Both the position numbers and the translations under genes were made by a program. Below the pieces are notes generated by a model that was not told where the DNA came from, searched no databases, and was given only the letters and a program-made list of their open reading frames with translations. Positions 33,111 through 45,310 of a stretch of 64,000 nucleotides of DNA are shown here, in pieces (the first letter of the stretch is position 1; each line of letters opens with the position of its first letter). The stretch comes from Odiellus spinosus (lineage: Eukaryota > Arthropoda > Arachnida > Opiliones > Phalangiidae): positions 8,101,676 to 8,165,675 of the forward strand of contig OY987240.1 in NCBI GenBank assembly GCA_963920705.1, written 5' to 3'.

Positions 33111-33610
33111 CGGATACACACAGACCTGTTTTTACGCGTTTCACGCTCGTGAACTCATAGAAGTACCATTAGCACGCGCGAGCGAGGTGCAAACCACTCT
33201 AGAAAAATTTTGTACACCTGATTCCAGATTCATTTGATTGTCAGTGATTCCGAATCAATTCGCGTGATTCCGAATTGATTCGTGATTCGCGTGATTCCGA
33301 ATCGATTCGCGTGATTCCGAATCGATTCGCGTGATTCCGTATCGATTCGCGTGATTCCGTATCGATTCTCGTGATTCCGAATCTATTCGCGTGATTCCGA
33401 ATCGATTCGCGTGATTCCGTATCGATTCTCCTGATTCCGAATCGATTCGCGTGATTCCGAATCGATTCGCGTGATTCCGTATCGATTCTCCTGATTCCGA
33501 ATCGATTCGCGTGATTCCATTTAGTTTGTACACCTGATTCCAAGAGTGGTTTGCCCATTGCCCCTCGCGCGTGACCGTGAAAAGCGTGAAAATAGGTCTG
33601 TGTGAATCCG
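33111..33610. mobile_element. Foldback element I with 20-bp palindromic satellite core
   Basis: Terminal inverted repeats of about 130 bases begin CGGATACACACAGACC and, from the right, CGGATTCACACAGACC; both include ACGCG...GCAAACCACTCT. The core 33243-33520 is about 14 copies of a 20-base unit (GATTCCGAATCGATTCGCGT), itself largely self-complementary. A short relative is at 62779-62877. No clear TSD was found. Confidence 0.8.
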
Positions 33611-33840
33611 GCTTTAGTCATGCCACAATTAACAATTGACGAACTTTCTTAAACCGGATTGACATTGAAATTTCTCGTGTTTTAATAGTCATGTATGATA
33701 TGGTTGACCCAAGAGTGAAATGTAGACAGAGTGAGGAAAAGAATCACGTGATTGGATCTCGTGATGACTGCTAGTTTTAGTTTCACACTTTTTCATACAT
33801 GAATTTAATGTTAATCCCAATTAAGTATAATAGAACCAGG

Positions 33841-35440
33841 CTTTTAATGCCTACTGTCGTGTATTTCCGGTAACATTTTAGCTAGTGTGGAGTCACGTAA
33901 AATGACGTTTGTTTCACAACTTGGTATATTTTTACTCAGGCCTGCCTTGTCAGAAAAAAAAAATATAAAAAATTTATGGTAGGGCCAAAAGAGAAACATC
34001 TATTCTTTACTCACAGCATTATCACCAAAAAACGTGTTTTTAGACGTAGGCTTATAAGGTATCTGTAGGTCGTGTAGCACCAAAAAGCGAAATTGTACGT
34101 CACAGTTCGTAGTTTAGCGTGTTATGCGGAAAGCTTATTCGTTAATTGTTTATTGAATATGTTTATTTACGGTTATATGACGATACCGAGGTCATAACTT
34201 GATTTTGATGAAATATTTTGCCTAATGACGTTACTTGGTCTACAAATACTCTAGTTTTCTTAACGCCGATATGATTTTACTGAGGGACCTTGACCTTGCT
34301 TATCTAAATTTTAATTTATTGAACGTAAAATCGTTTCATTTCTTTTGAAATCTTCGACGAAGTTTGTTCTCTAGAGATTTGACTCGTTGAAATTTTAAAT
34401 TAAGTTTCATTCGTTTAAATACAATTTATTGGTAAGGAAGTAATTTTGAATTTGAATCATTTATTTGATGCGTTTATTATTTGTTTGGACATTTTTGGTA
34501 TATTTTCATTGACCTGAACTCTAATTTTTATTACTGAGTTGTGACTGAAATATTAGTTTGGAAATCAAAAGGTTTTTTTTTTCTGACTCATTTTTCTCTG
34601 TAGTAATTTTTTGTTTTCGTAAAAGAGTTATTAATGCCTACTGTCGTTTATTTTCGGTGATGTTTTAGCTAGTGTGTAGTCACGTAAAATAACGTTTGTT
34701 TCACAACTTGTGTTGTATACTGAAGCCATGTATAGGTTCAATTTGATATAACATTTTGCCTTTTCACGTTACTTGGTCTACAAATACTCTACAACCGTCA
34801 AAATTCTGATATGGTTTTAAAAGAAGAACCTTGACCTTGTGTATTTAATCTCATATCGAGATTAAATGTTTTTCGCATCTAATTTTAATTGGTTTATCAA
34901 TATGTTATTTGTATAGATATTTTTTTTAAGATTTTATATTTTTTAGATTAAAATAAATTTATTATTCCAGAAGATTTTGTAGAATCTAGTTCTCAGGATT
35001 ACCGGTGTTGAAAATTTATTTTGCTAATGTTATCTTGATGTCTGTGTTTTCTGCCCGCTATTTGGTAGTGGTAAGATTAATATTTTTAATTTTAATTAAT
35101 TGACTTATTTGGCGTTTATTTGATAATTTGCTTTACTTAAATTGTTCGTGTAAGGGCTATTTTACATATTACCAAAGATTGCTAATTTCAGTTGTCTTAA
35201 TTCTGATTTTTTTGTTTTAATACTGAATTATGGACTGGATTATTTATCTTGAAATCATTGTGGTTATATCTTATTTATTTTCCTTTTTTTCTCTAGTTAG
35301 GTTTGGTTTTAAGTAGAGAATTATTTAGGGTTGTGTTGGTATACTGAAGAAATGCATATAGGTTCAATGTGATATAATATTTTGCCTATTTCGCTGTTTC
35401 TTCTACTCATCCAATACTCTACATTTCTTTTCATCTTTTA
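33841..35440. repeat. Degenerate long direct duplication, about 790-bp unit
   Basis: ATGCCTACTGTCGTGTATTT (33848) recurs as ATGCCTACTGTCGTTTATTT at 34633, with shared downstream blocks (TAGCTAGTGTG, TTTTGCCT, TTGGTCTACAAATACTCTA). A third partial copy begins near 35330. AT-rich and non-coding. Confidence 0.6.
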
Positions 35441-36439
35441 TTTTAGGTAGGGTTAGGTTAGGTTAGATTACCTTAACGTCGGGGTCGGGGAGGTTATATT
35501 TTGGTTTCCCAACTTGTTTTGTTCTCCTGAGTTGAGAAAATGGTAAAATCGAAACGTAATGTTTTTAATTATCATGAAGAAAATAATAGGCGACGAAGAT
35601 TAAATTCAAGAGAGGGTAAATAAGTCTTCGATTTCTGATTATTCCACAAAAACTAAAAGGAAATCAGCATCAAGCCAAGATTCCAAACAGTCCTGTCGCT
35701 TTACTAACCTTTAATCAAGGAATGTCTTCGTGCATAACTTTGTAATTTTAATAATTAAGCGCGAATTAATAATTGGATTTTATAGCAAGTATTGATAATG
35801 TTTTTAGGCATGTTTTAATTATCTAAATACATTAAAAATAACGTTTTCCCAGAGTATACTATGCTTTTAACGCTGTCTTATAGAGTCAGCTTTCTTTTTT
35901 AATTACGAGCCTTTTTTCCGTTCAGTCTCCCTTAATGAAACTCTCCTAGCTTCATTTGGTAGCTGTTGAAAGATTCGATCCGTGTTTTTGACGATAGCCT
36001 CGTCCATTCTGGCGTTAAAAGGCAGTGTCCGGAATATATCTTAACTAACAAGTGTTTCGAGTCGCGCCAACAACATTAATAGAGTTTCAATTTGAGGAAT
36101 AGAATGTCTAGCTAATGCAGTTCTTACATAACTACTTGTAGGAATACCTTTTCAACTAAATAAACTCTCTATTGCGCCTCTCTTTTCATTGGTTCAATTG
36201 GCACGCTAACTGACGACTTTTGTGCAAGTGATAAAACGATTACACAAATTAATTTCCTCGCATGATTGGGTAAAAATTGAGGTAAAGCAGCCTCACCTCA
36301 AATCAAAAAATGAATATCATCAATGGATTCCTTTCTGTTTTTTACCTATATAAATCTAGCAAACATCTCTCCCAATTGTTATTTCTAGCAAGGTTATCAG
36401 TTTTCCAGAAAACCTCCGTTGGATAGGTTAGATTGGGAG
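35441..36439. other. No gene; repeat fragments
   Basis: It contains the GTTAGGTTAG...CCAACTTGTT block shared with 7868-7915 and the repeat H tail near 35570. No coding frame is supported. Confidence 0.4.
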
Positions 36440-36600
36440 TAGAGCTCGTAATCGGATCGATCCATTATCTTCTGTTATTCGTATATTTTCAGCCATTTTA
36501 TTTTAGGATAAATACAATAAAATTTGTATATTCGTATAACTGTTAAATGTATAAGTTTTACCCGAAGATAAGCCTTCGCCGCTTTATCTACGAGCCTCTG
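36440..36600 (-). mobile_element. Family C fragment C3
   Basis: It begins TAGAGCTCGTAATCGGAT and aligns with the reverse complement of the right end of C1, including TTTTACCCGAAGATAAGCC. It is truncated at about 36600. Confidence 0.7.
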
Positions 36601-36808
36601 GGTTGACGTGTTTTTAAAAAAATTCAAAATGAAAATGCCAATAATATATAGATAATTTTTTCTCACTCACTTTAGACATATCGCGCATATTTTGCAAGTT
36701 AAAGGCGCAAAGGAATCGATATGAGGAATTTTAAGATTATTTGTGAAATTACCGACACATTTCCATTATTTGAGTTATATAGAATCGACAGGTAGTGTTT
36801 AATCCCTG

Positions 36809-39800
36809 ATGGAGAACGAATGGGTCGTAAAGACGGGCATCATCGAGGTAAGAATAATTTAATCAAAGAGCTTATTTAAGTTGGTTATGTTTTCGGCACC
36901 CAAAAAGCTGTGGGTTCGAATCACATCTCAGTCGCCATTGTTTCGTAGTTTTAGAATTTTAATATAATTAACAAGCGAACTGCCTTGTAAAGAATGCTAG
37001 ATCCAAGTCCAGATCCAAAAACAAACTGTTTTATAAAAATAAGGCGTTTTTTTAAACACGAGAAACCTATTTCTGTCTGGTTATAGACTTTTGAATTTTA
37101 TTTATATTATTTTGAGAAAAGGGCTTCCTTTATTACTGGCTGGTGTCATCCTTTAAGAGGGGATCTGCCACTTAAACGCTTAATTAGCAAGCGACTAAAG
37201 ACGCTGTTGAAAATTACAGGAAACTAAGTCGTTGGATATCATGATGCGGATGTACGCCCACCTGGCCTCATTAGTTCTTCAGTGGAAAAACATCAGGTTA
37301 AGACGAGAAATTTTGTAGTTTTATTGTTCTAAAAGAAAGAAATTTTTGCAGTTTCGAATTTGTCGACATCGACAAAGAAAACCTTAAAAGGACGCTCGAT
37401 GAAAACTCGCCAGAAGTAAGACCATTTTTCGAGGATAATTTTCACCTACACCTCCCCCTAGGGTAGGATGTAGGTCTTCTCCGCGACTTATGGACAATTA
37501 CTAGCGTATGATTAGTTTAATAACCCGAAGAAATGAGTGTGGGAAAGGGGAAAGTGGAACTGGGTGGATTCCATCAACTTAGGTGAAAGAATTCTTATGG
37601 ACTTAACCATCTTGTTTTTTCCTCAGGGTGCTGATTGGTTGTTTTTCCCTTGCGAATTGTCTCTGTTCGCGGTTGATCGGCAACCGAACAGTCCTCAAAT
37701 CTCGCAGGCGGCCCAAGGCACTTCGACGTACATCTTGTCAGCTACTCCAAGCAAGATTACAGTCGCGTCTCTTAATTTTCTAAATATGGAATCCTTGGTA
37801 AGACAACTATGGAAGAATACGCCCTTGCCTTTCTCGGCTCGCTTCCATTTGTCTTTTAATATTCCAGTTCATCATTTGTCTGATGGCGAGTTTGACGATC
37901 ATTTCTTCTTTGATGTCCGTCATAAATCTACTCCTGGACCTCAAAATTATGTTGACCCTGAGGGATTTCGCGTACCAATTTTACGAAAACTTGTGGAGAA
38001 CTAGCCTATTGTTCTTCTTCGAACGTAAGGCAGTTGACATTTTTTAACTGACGGATACTAGACTCTTAAAACTTGGAGGAGAGAGTAGGATGGAGTGGAA
38101 AAATGGGTGGCCATCTGATGCTGTGTAAAAATCCCAAAATGCTTTCCGTGGTTGGTTACAGTAAGCGCTGCCACCTCTTGGTAGAAAAATGAATCATTTT
38201 ATTTGAGGTCACGTGGGGTAAGGAATAACGTTGGAGCTTGGAGGAGGGTAGGTGTACTCGATGGAAGTTCCTCCGAGGAACAAATCTAAATGGAATTCTC
38301 GATAGTTTTTAAAATTAAATCTAAATAAAAATAAAAATCTAAATAAATCTAAATAAAAAATATAAATAAATCTAAATAAATCTAAATGAAACAAATAGAA
38401 ATAAAATAAAAATCTAAATAAAAATAACAAGAGTATTAACCATTATTCTTCTTTTTAACAATACCTAGTACAGTCTCCAGTTCAAATTTTAATGTTAACG
38501 GTTAACCCTTGGTTAGCTTACCACAAAACTCTAGCAGACGCGACTAACGAATTCGAAAATATATAACTTCTCATTACTAAAACTAGGTGCCACATACAGC
38601 TTGTAACCAACCAAAACCCGAGGCATTCTGGGTAATTTTTACTTCCATAGATGGAAAATACCTCTCGTGTTAAACCTATTGAGAATTCCACTCCATCCTA
38701 CTCTCTCCTCCAAGCTTAAAATATGTCTAAAAGCATTATCTAAACCTCTTTTCTAGGGAAGATGCTTCAAACATTTTAGATACACGTAATGAATTATTAG
38801 CCAATCCTGTATGTAAGAATGATCCCGAGCTTTAGCGTTCCCACGCGTCCTTTAGAGTTAAATTGGTTCACGGGCTATTTTCGTAAAACTTATTCAAAAA
38901 GGATTTCGGCTTAGCGAGCCTAGTTCGCGACTTTGATAATTAACTGTAAATTACTACAAAACCTTTGGTAAGTTTTGATGCGTTTTCGCACATTATAATA
39001 GTCTAAGTTGTTTAAAAATAACTTGTGTGGCGTCCCTTTTAACAAAGAAATTGAAATTTTCTCTTAATTTCTTTTCAGCATTCGTACGTTTACTCCGGAT
39101 TTTAAGCTGGCGTATTCTGCTTGCGGTTTGGCTAATCGCCATCTCATTCATCTACATCGACATGTGTAGCAACTTAAGTTCAAAGTTCACCAAAACCGAA
39201 TACAGCTACGTTGACTCCGTGGAAGATTTACCCAGGGATCGATATCGACACGTTTTTGTCGTCAGGGACTATGTCGAGGATCGATTCGTCAACAAGATGG
39301 CCGAGTTCGACGACAATTACTTGGAACTGAAGAAGCAAATGCGACGAATGGACGAGATTGATTTTCTTGAACTTTCATTTTCGGATTTAATCACGACAAA
39401 TGGATATCTAATCATGGCGGAACTCATTGGGAAAATTGGAATTAAAGAATTGCTCACTGTTACGTCGGAAGTACCACCCCGAGACCTGGTCTCTTTCTCC
39501 CAACCCCTCTACAGCACGTTCATCGTTTTTCCTATCGCTTGTAACGCCTCCTCGAGAACGGTTGACGCCATCAACTTCTTGTGAGATTACTTATTAACCT
39601 TTAAAGGGTGAGACGCGCAATCCTATCGAAACGGGTGTAGTATGGTCTAAAAAATGCTTTCACAAATTTAAAATAAAATGTTGAATCGAATTCTTAAAAA
39701 TTTATAAATATGGAATCTGTAGCGAAGAAAAAACTACGTCACGTTTCACCCTTTCAACGGACAATGCAACCTAACCACAAATGATTTTTTAACTATTCCT

Positions 39801-40246
39801 TATCAATTAAATATGTATAAACCGCCAATTTCATTATTTTATTTATTCGTAATGTTTTTCTGGTAGTTTTAATATTTCTTTGTAAATAATTTTAGTAGTG
39901 GATTAAGGATTAATTATTGTTAGGTTGCATTCTCCCATTAAGAAGAGTTTTTGGGGTATTTCAACAATCCTTTAAAATTATTTCCAACGAAAGTGCTATG
40001 ATGGAAATGGAGAAACATATCATGGCCAATTTCTTCAACGAGATGGACTTCCTGTTTTTCGGCATGCGATGGACCAAACCGGGGGAGGTATTCCAAGACA
40101 CGACCTTCGGCGATGTCAAGAGCGTAGTTGACCTTTTCGTCATCGGCTCTATCATGGCCTGTCTCATATTCGTCATCGAATACTCGACCACGCTAATTCG
40201 AAACATATTTAACTTCTACGATTCAAAGCGAAACAAATTGGGGTGA
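36809..40246 (+). CDS. Ionotropic receptor (IR), seven exons, about 437 aa
   Basis: Exons 36809-36847, 37220-37296, 37352-37415, 37627-37797, 37868-38024, 39079-39580 and 39943-40246 have GT-AG borders. Every phase matches, giving 438 codons with the TGA. Exons 1-4 (residues 1-117) are ligand-binding lobe S1, with KSLDIMMRMYAHLASLVLQW, FEFVDIDK and GADWLFFPCELSLFAVDR. Exon 5 is M1 (118-140, FIICLMASLTIISSLMSVI). The pore and M2 region span exons 5-6. M3 (178-198, SWRILLAVWLIAISFIYIDM) is followed by SVEDL and lobe S2. M4 is at 399-418, then a short tail. No amino-terminal domain or signal peptide was found, and the first ATG (36809) could instead be an internal Met. Role by family: ligand-gated cation channel in chemosensory dendrites. 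It is a divergent IR; I cannot assign a subfamily or ligand. Confidence 0.82.
38072..38714. mobile_element. MITE in IR intron 5, 7-bp TSD
   Basis: Near-perfect terminal inverted repeats of about 29 bases begin CTTGGAGGAGAGAGTAGG on both strands. A 7-base direct repeat CTTAAAA flanks them (38065-38071 and 38715-38721). The interior is non-coding, with AAATCTAAATAAA repeats at 38280-38420. The insertion lies wholly inside the intron between exons 5 and 6 of the IR gene. Confidence 0.85.
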
Positions 40247-40489
40247 ATATAAAAACCAAACTTTTGAAGCGAAACCATTTTGATTTTCACACCTTCTTCG
40301 ATGTTAAATTGTAAAATGATTAAGGTAAAATGTAAAACTAAACGGTTTCTCGCGTTTTGAAATTATAATTATTTTAAAAATAGACTAGCTTGATATCATA
40401 TGTACACTTTGTAAGCCAGACGGTGACGGGTCTCGGAAAACAAACTATTGTGGAGACATCTTAACACACCGTTATAATATACCCTTCTT

Positions 40490-41873
40490 GGTATGTAGGT
40501 AGTATAGCGCTTTCCTATATTAGCGATTCTCAAAACAGCGTTACCAAAAAAGCGTTCATGCAAAACAGCTTTATCATGAGAGCGGATTTCCAAATAAGCG
40601 ATTACCGTAACAGCGGGTATTCAAAATAACTGTATCATATCAGCGGATCCGCATAATTAAAACGACGTTAGTCTCCTTGTGGAATTATTAGTTTTTAAAT
40701 GAATTTTACCCGCAACAAGAATAAAATATTAAAAGGATTTCGTGTTTCTATTTTTTCGAAAAAATCTATAAGGATTTTCCTTTTTAAAATTTTAGATCAA
40801 AAGGTTTGTGTTATAAATACGACATGGATTTATTATCCGAGCTTTATTTTAAAGACGGCGTGGCTATGGAACGGTACGGTTAGATTAGGTTAGGTTAGTT
40901 ACTGTTCAAGATAAGAAATCCTTTTAATTTTTAGAGTCCAATCGTAGACCCCCTCCTCCCCCACCTGTCGTGCGCAGGGTGTGGGAGAGTGTCGGTTCCT
41001 TGTCGTGGTGAGGGGGCCCGAGTTCTAGGACAAGCCCTAGATCCGCCAATGCGACACGGCCGCTTAGCCTTCCCAATAGGATCTGTTTCTCAGTCAGGGA
41101 ATCAGCACCCTTCTGCGACTTGGTGGCGGAGTGCCCCCGATATGGTCCGTGCCGGCGGCGGATACATTAGTAGACCACTTAGCCTTCCGAATAGGATCTG
41201 CCTCTTAGTCAGGGACCCAGCACCCTTTTGCGACTTGGTGGAGGGGTGCCCCCCGATACGGTCCGTCCAGGCGGTGGCTACAAATAGGTGGTTGGCGCTC
41301 AGGTGGAGTCTCGGACGCCACGGCCATTCTCCGCCCTTTGCGCTTGCCCCCCGCACGAGTGCGGGAGCCTTGGCTCCCTCTTCTAGGTCTCGTGCTTCGG
41401 CTCCCGTTCCGGGCCACGTAGTGCGACTCAAGTAGCGGACAAGTGATGATGTCGCACAAGGTGAGTGGCGGGGGCGGTATGTGACAAGTTTCACGATACG
41501 CCCCCTTAACAAACTATCTGAAGTCCAATCGTAGATTCAAACTGGCAAAGAACTGTCACTCCACCTCTATGAGGGTTGCTGACAATTTTCAACAAGGAGT
41601 GATAGAGCCGCTGCCCTAAATAAGGGCAACGGTCCAGTTGTACGTAATCTAGATAACGATACAAAGAAAGCCATAAAGAGAAACCGTTTTTATGAGAAAG
41701 CGCGGTTTTGACAATTTCCGCTGTTTTAACATTCGCCATTTTGAAATTGCTATTTTGACTACAGCTGTTATGAGAGAGTATATTTTGACAATCGCTGTTC
41801 TGAGACACCGCTATTTTGACACACGCTGAACTGGAAAACGCTGTTTTGCAAACCACGGACCTACCTACAAACC
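40490..41873. mobile_element. Foldback element J
   Basis: Inverted ends GGTATGTAGGTAG and GGTTTGTAGGTAG lead into arrays of AAAACAGCG-type units (40535-40660 in one orientation, 41685-41850 in the other). Flanks CCCTTCTT and CATTTCTT agree at 6 of 8 positions, a possible old TSD. A related fragment lies at 50089-50210. A GC-rich insert occupies the centre. Confidence 0.6.
40949..41521. mobile_element. GC-rich insert with 14-bp TSD
   Basis: This 573-base, strongly GC-rich block in AT-rich surroundings is flanked by perfect 14-base direct repeats AGTCCAATCGTAGA (40935-40948 and 41522-41535). Inside, an about 118-base unit containing TTCTCAGTCAGGGA, CGACTTGGTGG and GGTCCGT occurs twice (41060-41160 and 41178-41275). 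Long frames overlap on both strands because of composition and carry no recognised domain. A long TSD suggests target-primed retroposition, possibly a LINE 3' end or a SINE. Confidence 0.7.
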
Positions 41874-42199
41874 CATTTCTTATCATAACTAGAGCAAAAT
41901 TAAAACTTGAAATTGTTAAATTATACCACGAACGACGTCCGACTTTTACCATTTCGTCGGAAGCAAAGTTCTAGCGATATCAGAACGCGAGATAATGGAT
42001 AAAAATCTTATTTTTAAGCAAGATTCGTTAATCTCAGACGTTATAATTATCAAAATTACATCATGAACTAAAGAATATTCTGATTCAAATTTAAGTGAAC
42101 ACCATGAACTGATAGCGTTTGTGGTTCACTTGATAATGATAATTTTTGGTGAGTTATTGACTATGGCATTAAGTTTGAAAATATATTATGATTTTCCAT

Positions 42200-42600
42200 T
42201 TGATTTAAAAGCGGCTTTTGTCAAAACCTATTAACTAACTTGGTGTTTATAACTATTAAAAATAAAGCTATGTATTTTGAGTCACACTTCCGTATTCTAT
42301 ACCCAGAAATAAAATGCTGTTTTTGATCTAATCATTTTCTGTTTCTGTAAAATAGACTATTAATAGGATATTCCAACTTGAATTGCCAACGAGTAATAAA
42401 CTAGGGTTGCCGTTATCTATATGATATCTCTAATTTGGGAGATTATAAGGAAACCAAACTTGGCGGGTATTGCCAACTCGAGAACAAAATTTCTATGTTC
42501 TCCTTAGTTGAGTTAATGGTCCAATAGAAGGTAATGGTTTTAATTTTTAAGAAGAAAATAATAGGTGACGAAGATTAAATTAAAGAGAGGGTAAAGAGGT
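42200..42600. repeat. Dispersed repeat H, copy 2
   Basis: It matches 31272-31560 in the same orientation, then continues with AAGAAAATAATAGGTGACGAAG as at 35570. Confidence 0.6.
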
Positions 42601-44103
42601 CCGAGATTTTGAGCACCGAGAATGTTTTAAAATAATGAAATTGGTTTTATTTAATATTCAAATGTTTTCTCGCCTGCCTGCCATTTTCTACCGATTGCTT
42701 TTCAACGCTAGAACAAACGCAAAATCGATTGGTTAACTTCGCTGTGACAAAACGTCAAGATGAAAGGAGGCAATGAAATCGTCTTCGGATTTTTTGGCCA
42801 GTTAGCCCAAACTACACTACTAGAAAAACGATGAAAATGACTGTTTTATCGGCTTTTGACGCCAATAATAACTATTTTAAAAATATTCAAAATTTCGCAG
42901 TTGAAGGGGTTTTTCAAGACGAAAGTTTTACTTCGGAAAAACCCAATAATTTTACGTTCAGCTATCCAGAGATAAAGCTAGGTTCTCACTTCACCGAAAA
43001 TGACGACCGAAAACGTTAGCGCTGCGTCAAAAAAAGGCTCTTACGCAGAGCCTCTGCGTCAAGATTTTCGTTTGGTTCACACAAACGACCGAATTCAAAC
43101 CGATAAGCGCTGTAGTCATGGGGAGGCCGCCTCGCGGAAAGAGAGCGCCTAGCGGCCTAAGGCCTAGGCAGCGGAACAGCCTAAGCTACGGTGACCGAGG
43201 CTTAGCGATATTTTCCACTATTTGACTTATGAAAACCTGTATTAGTAAATCTTCGGAGATAATTAGTACCCTATTGGTATTAAATTATACAATGCTTTCA
43301 TATATTATGTACAAAATCTAATCACCGAAAGTAATTTACGTCGAGTTGTGCGTAAAAAAATCTTACGCAGAGGGCTTTACGCCGTGTTTCGGTCGGTTTT
43401 ACACCGAGTGGGGACGGATCTTTAAGCAGACACTATTTTAATCAGCAACGATGGTGCGCGCGATTGATGATGATCAATCAGGAGATCAAAATACCACCAA
43501 TCATGTAGTTGATCAGTTTACAATTAAACATGTATATTTGACTGTACTAAAGTGATACGTAACAGAGTCCTTATTTAACATAACAAAAGGATGCAGTTAG
43601 TTATCCCTCACTATAGATTTAGAAAATAAAATCAAGAAACGGCTGGAAAACTGAAAAATTTGAATATCAGTAGTTTGAACCGCCCTATTAAAATTCATTT
43701 AAGAACCGAAATTTCTCACTTTTAAATACCTATAATTATGAATATTTTTCAATGAAATGATACCCTCACGGTGCAACAAGGTTCGCGCTGGATGACAAAA
43801 CTGGGTTGTAAACCTTCCGCATTGAGTTTGCATAAGTGTTTTTTTCCCGAGTCCTTCGGTTTCCCCTTTCCACAAAAACGCACGTAGCTTAAGTGTATTA
43901 ATATGCGTATAGGGTCGCTAGTGCTTAGCAGTGTCATCAGTGGTACCTACTTCCACCCTACACTGTTTAAACGTACCGCTAAGATAGAGAACCAGCCCGA
44001 GGATATCTCTTCTCTAAAACAAGTTAAATATTATTGTTACTTGATAATCGATATTTGGAATTACAGAAAGTCTTGATTAATCGCGGATGATTTGTGCATT
44101 TAA
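42601..44103. other. No gene; GC-rich palindromic patch
   Basis: No coding exon was recognised. TTACGCAGAG occurs at 43044 and 43374 in a possible foldback. A compact GC-rich palindromic patch (GCGGCCTAAGGCCTAGGC) lies at 43152-43169. Confidence 0.35.
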
Positions 44104-44110
44104 CTATTAC

Positions 44111-44904
44111 CAGGAGTAACATAATAAAACCTCCCTTCGGGAGGGAAGTATACAACGCCCCATAGACGCAATTTAAAAGTTTGCCGGATATCCTCTTTCC
44201 GCCAAATACCATATATAGACGATAGCGCGTGTGGACTAGGCAACTGAACGTATAGTCTTTGCTATGGTCGTTGCTAAGTAGTTCAGTGATCAGCTGATAC
44301 CGTCTTGGCGACAGCGATAAGAAAAAGAATTAAGATGGATGCCGAAACGCGGTGCAATACCTTTTTGAAGGATATGGTAAATAAAAGTACACAGACATAT
44401 ATTTGTAAACGTAGATCTGTGTCGTATGAAATTGAAGAAGGAGAACCCAGGAAGAAATTATCGAAACAAGTAAGAAAACCATTATAAATTACTTTTATAT
44501 TGTCCTCCAGCTAAGCCTAGGCCTAGTATTATGATTGTAAGTCCAGAATTTTACCTTTTGGTATTTGTCTTAAAAACTCTGGGTTTGTGATTACGGATAT
44601 ACATTTATTCGCGGCCGTATCGAATAACTCTCCCATAATATTAAATTTTTAATCAAACCTATAATAAAAAAGACTAGAATCCTCAGTTTCCCATACGGAT
44701 CACGAAAAACCTTGTATAATCATGATTCAGACGACGCTATCACGCGCAAGAATACTAACTGGTTTCACGGCGGCGGCGCTATTTTTTGCTAGCCTTATTA
44801 CGGTGTATTGATGCGCGTTGGAATTAGTGGTACGAGGATGTCTCGCGTAAATATGCTCGTTGTATACTTCCCTCCCGAAGGGAGGTTTTATTATGTTACT
44901 CCTG
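44111..44904. mobile_element. Element L: perfect 47-bp TIRs, 7-bp TSD
   Basis: The two 47-base terminal inverted repeats are identical. They begin CAGGAGTAACATAATAAAA, and each contains its own hairpin CCTCCC-TTC-GGGAGG. A perfect 7-base TSD CTATTAC flanks the element (44104-44110 and 44905-44911). Perfect arms imply recent activity. The only internal frame of note is 60 codons (44305-44487, KMDAETRCNTFLKDMVNK), with no recognised domain. Confidence 0.88.
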
Positions 44905-44911
44905 CTATTAC

Positions 44912-45305
44912 TTAAAGCGTTAAGTTAATAGTTGTTATATAAATTATTGTAACCTACATGGGGATGATGATTTTCATTAATTTATCTTTTGAAATTGTCG
45001 GCCTCTTTAATTTTTCATCTTTTACTGCCATTCTTGGGAAGCGCAATGTCTCATTAATGCGTGGGCGAGATGAACAGCGTATCCCCCTTTACCAACAATT
45101 GCATCAAGACATAAACTGTACATATGAAACGGCACTGTATAACGTTTAAACGGAAACTTGGAGATAAATATAGATAAGCCTTTGAATTTATTTTCGAAAT
45201 CACCATTGCCAAAAATGCGTACGAGAATGTTTTCGGAATTTTTAGACGTGTTTTTACGTGGAGTGGCGACGTCATCACTCAATATTATAGAAAGATAGCT
45301 CGAAA
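44912..45305. other. No gene seen
   Basis: Overlapping frames occur on both strands at 44958-45282 with no domain or splice context. Confidence 0.35.
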
Positions 45306-45310
45306 CACAG

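Noticed and set aside
33241-33621. Minus-strand frames with repeated HANRFGI and ESRESIRN
   Set aside because: Products of the 20-bp satellite core of foldback element I, open in several frames.
36880-36950. T-arm-like GGGTTCGAATCACATC suggesting a tRNA
   Set aside because: It lies in intron 1 of the IR gene, the T stem has a mismatch, and no matching acceptor strand was found upstream.
37537-38004. 155-codon plus-strand frame
   Set aside because: It reads from intron through IR exon 4 into intron and across exon 5 in the wrong frame. The phase-matched exon model explains the coding sequence better.
40989-41512. Long overlapping frames on both strands (84-148 codons)
   Set aside because: They come from the high GC of the 573-bp insert, are arginine/proline/glycine-rich on all frames and show no domain.
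44305-44487. 60-codon frame inside element L
   Set aside because: It begins at a non-ATG codon, has no domain and no splice context, and could arise by chance in 790 bases.
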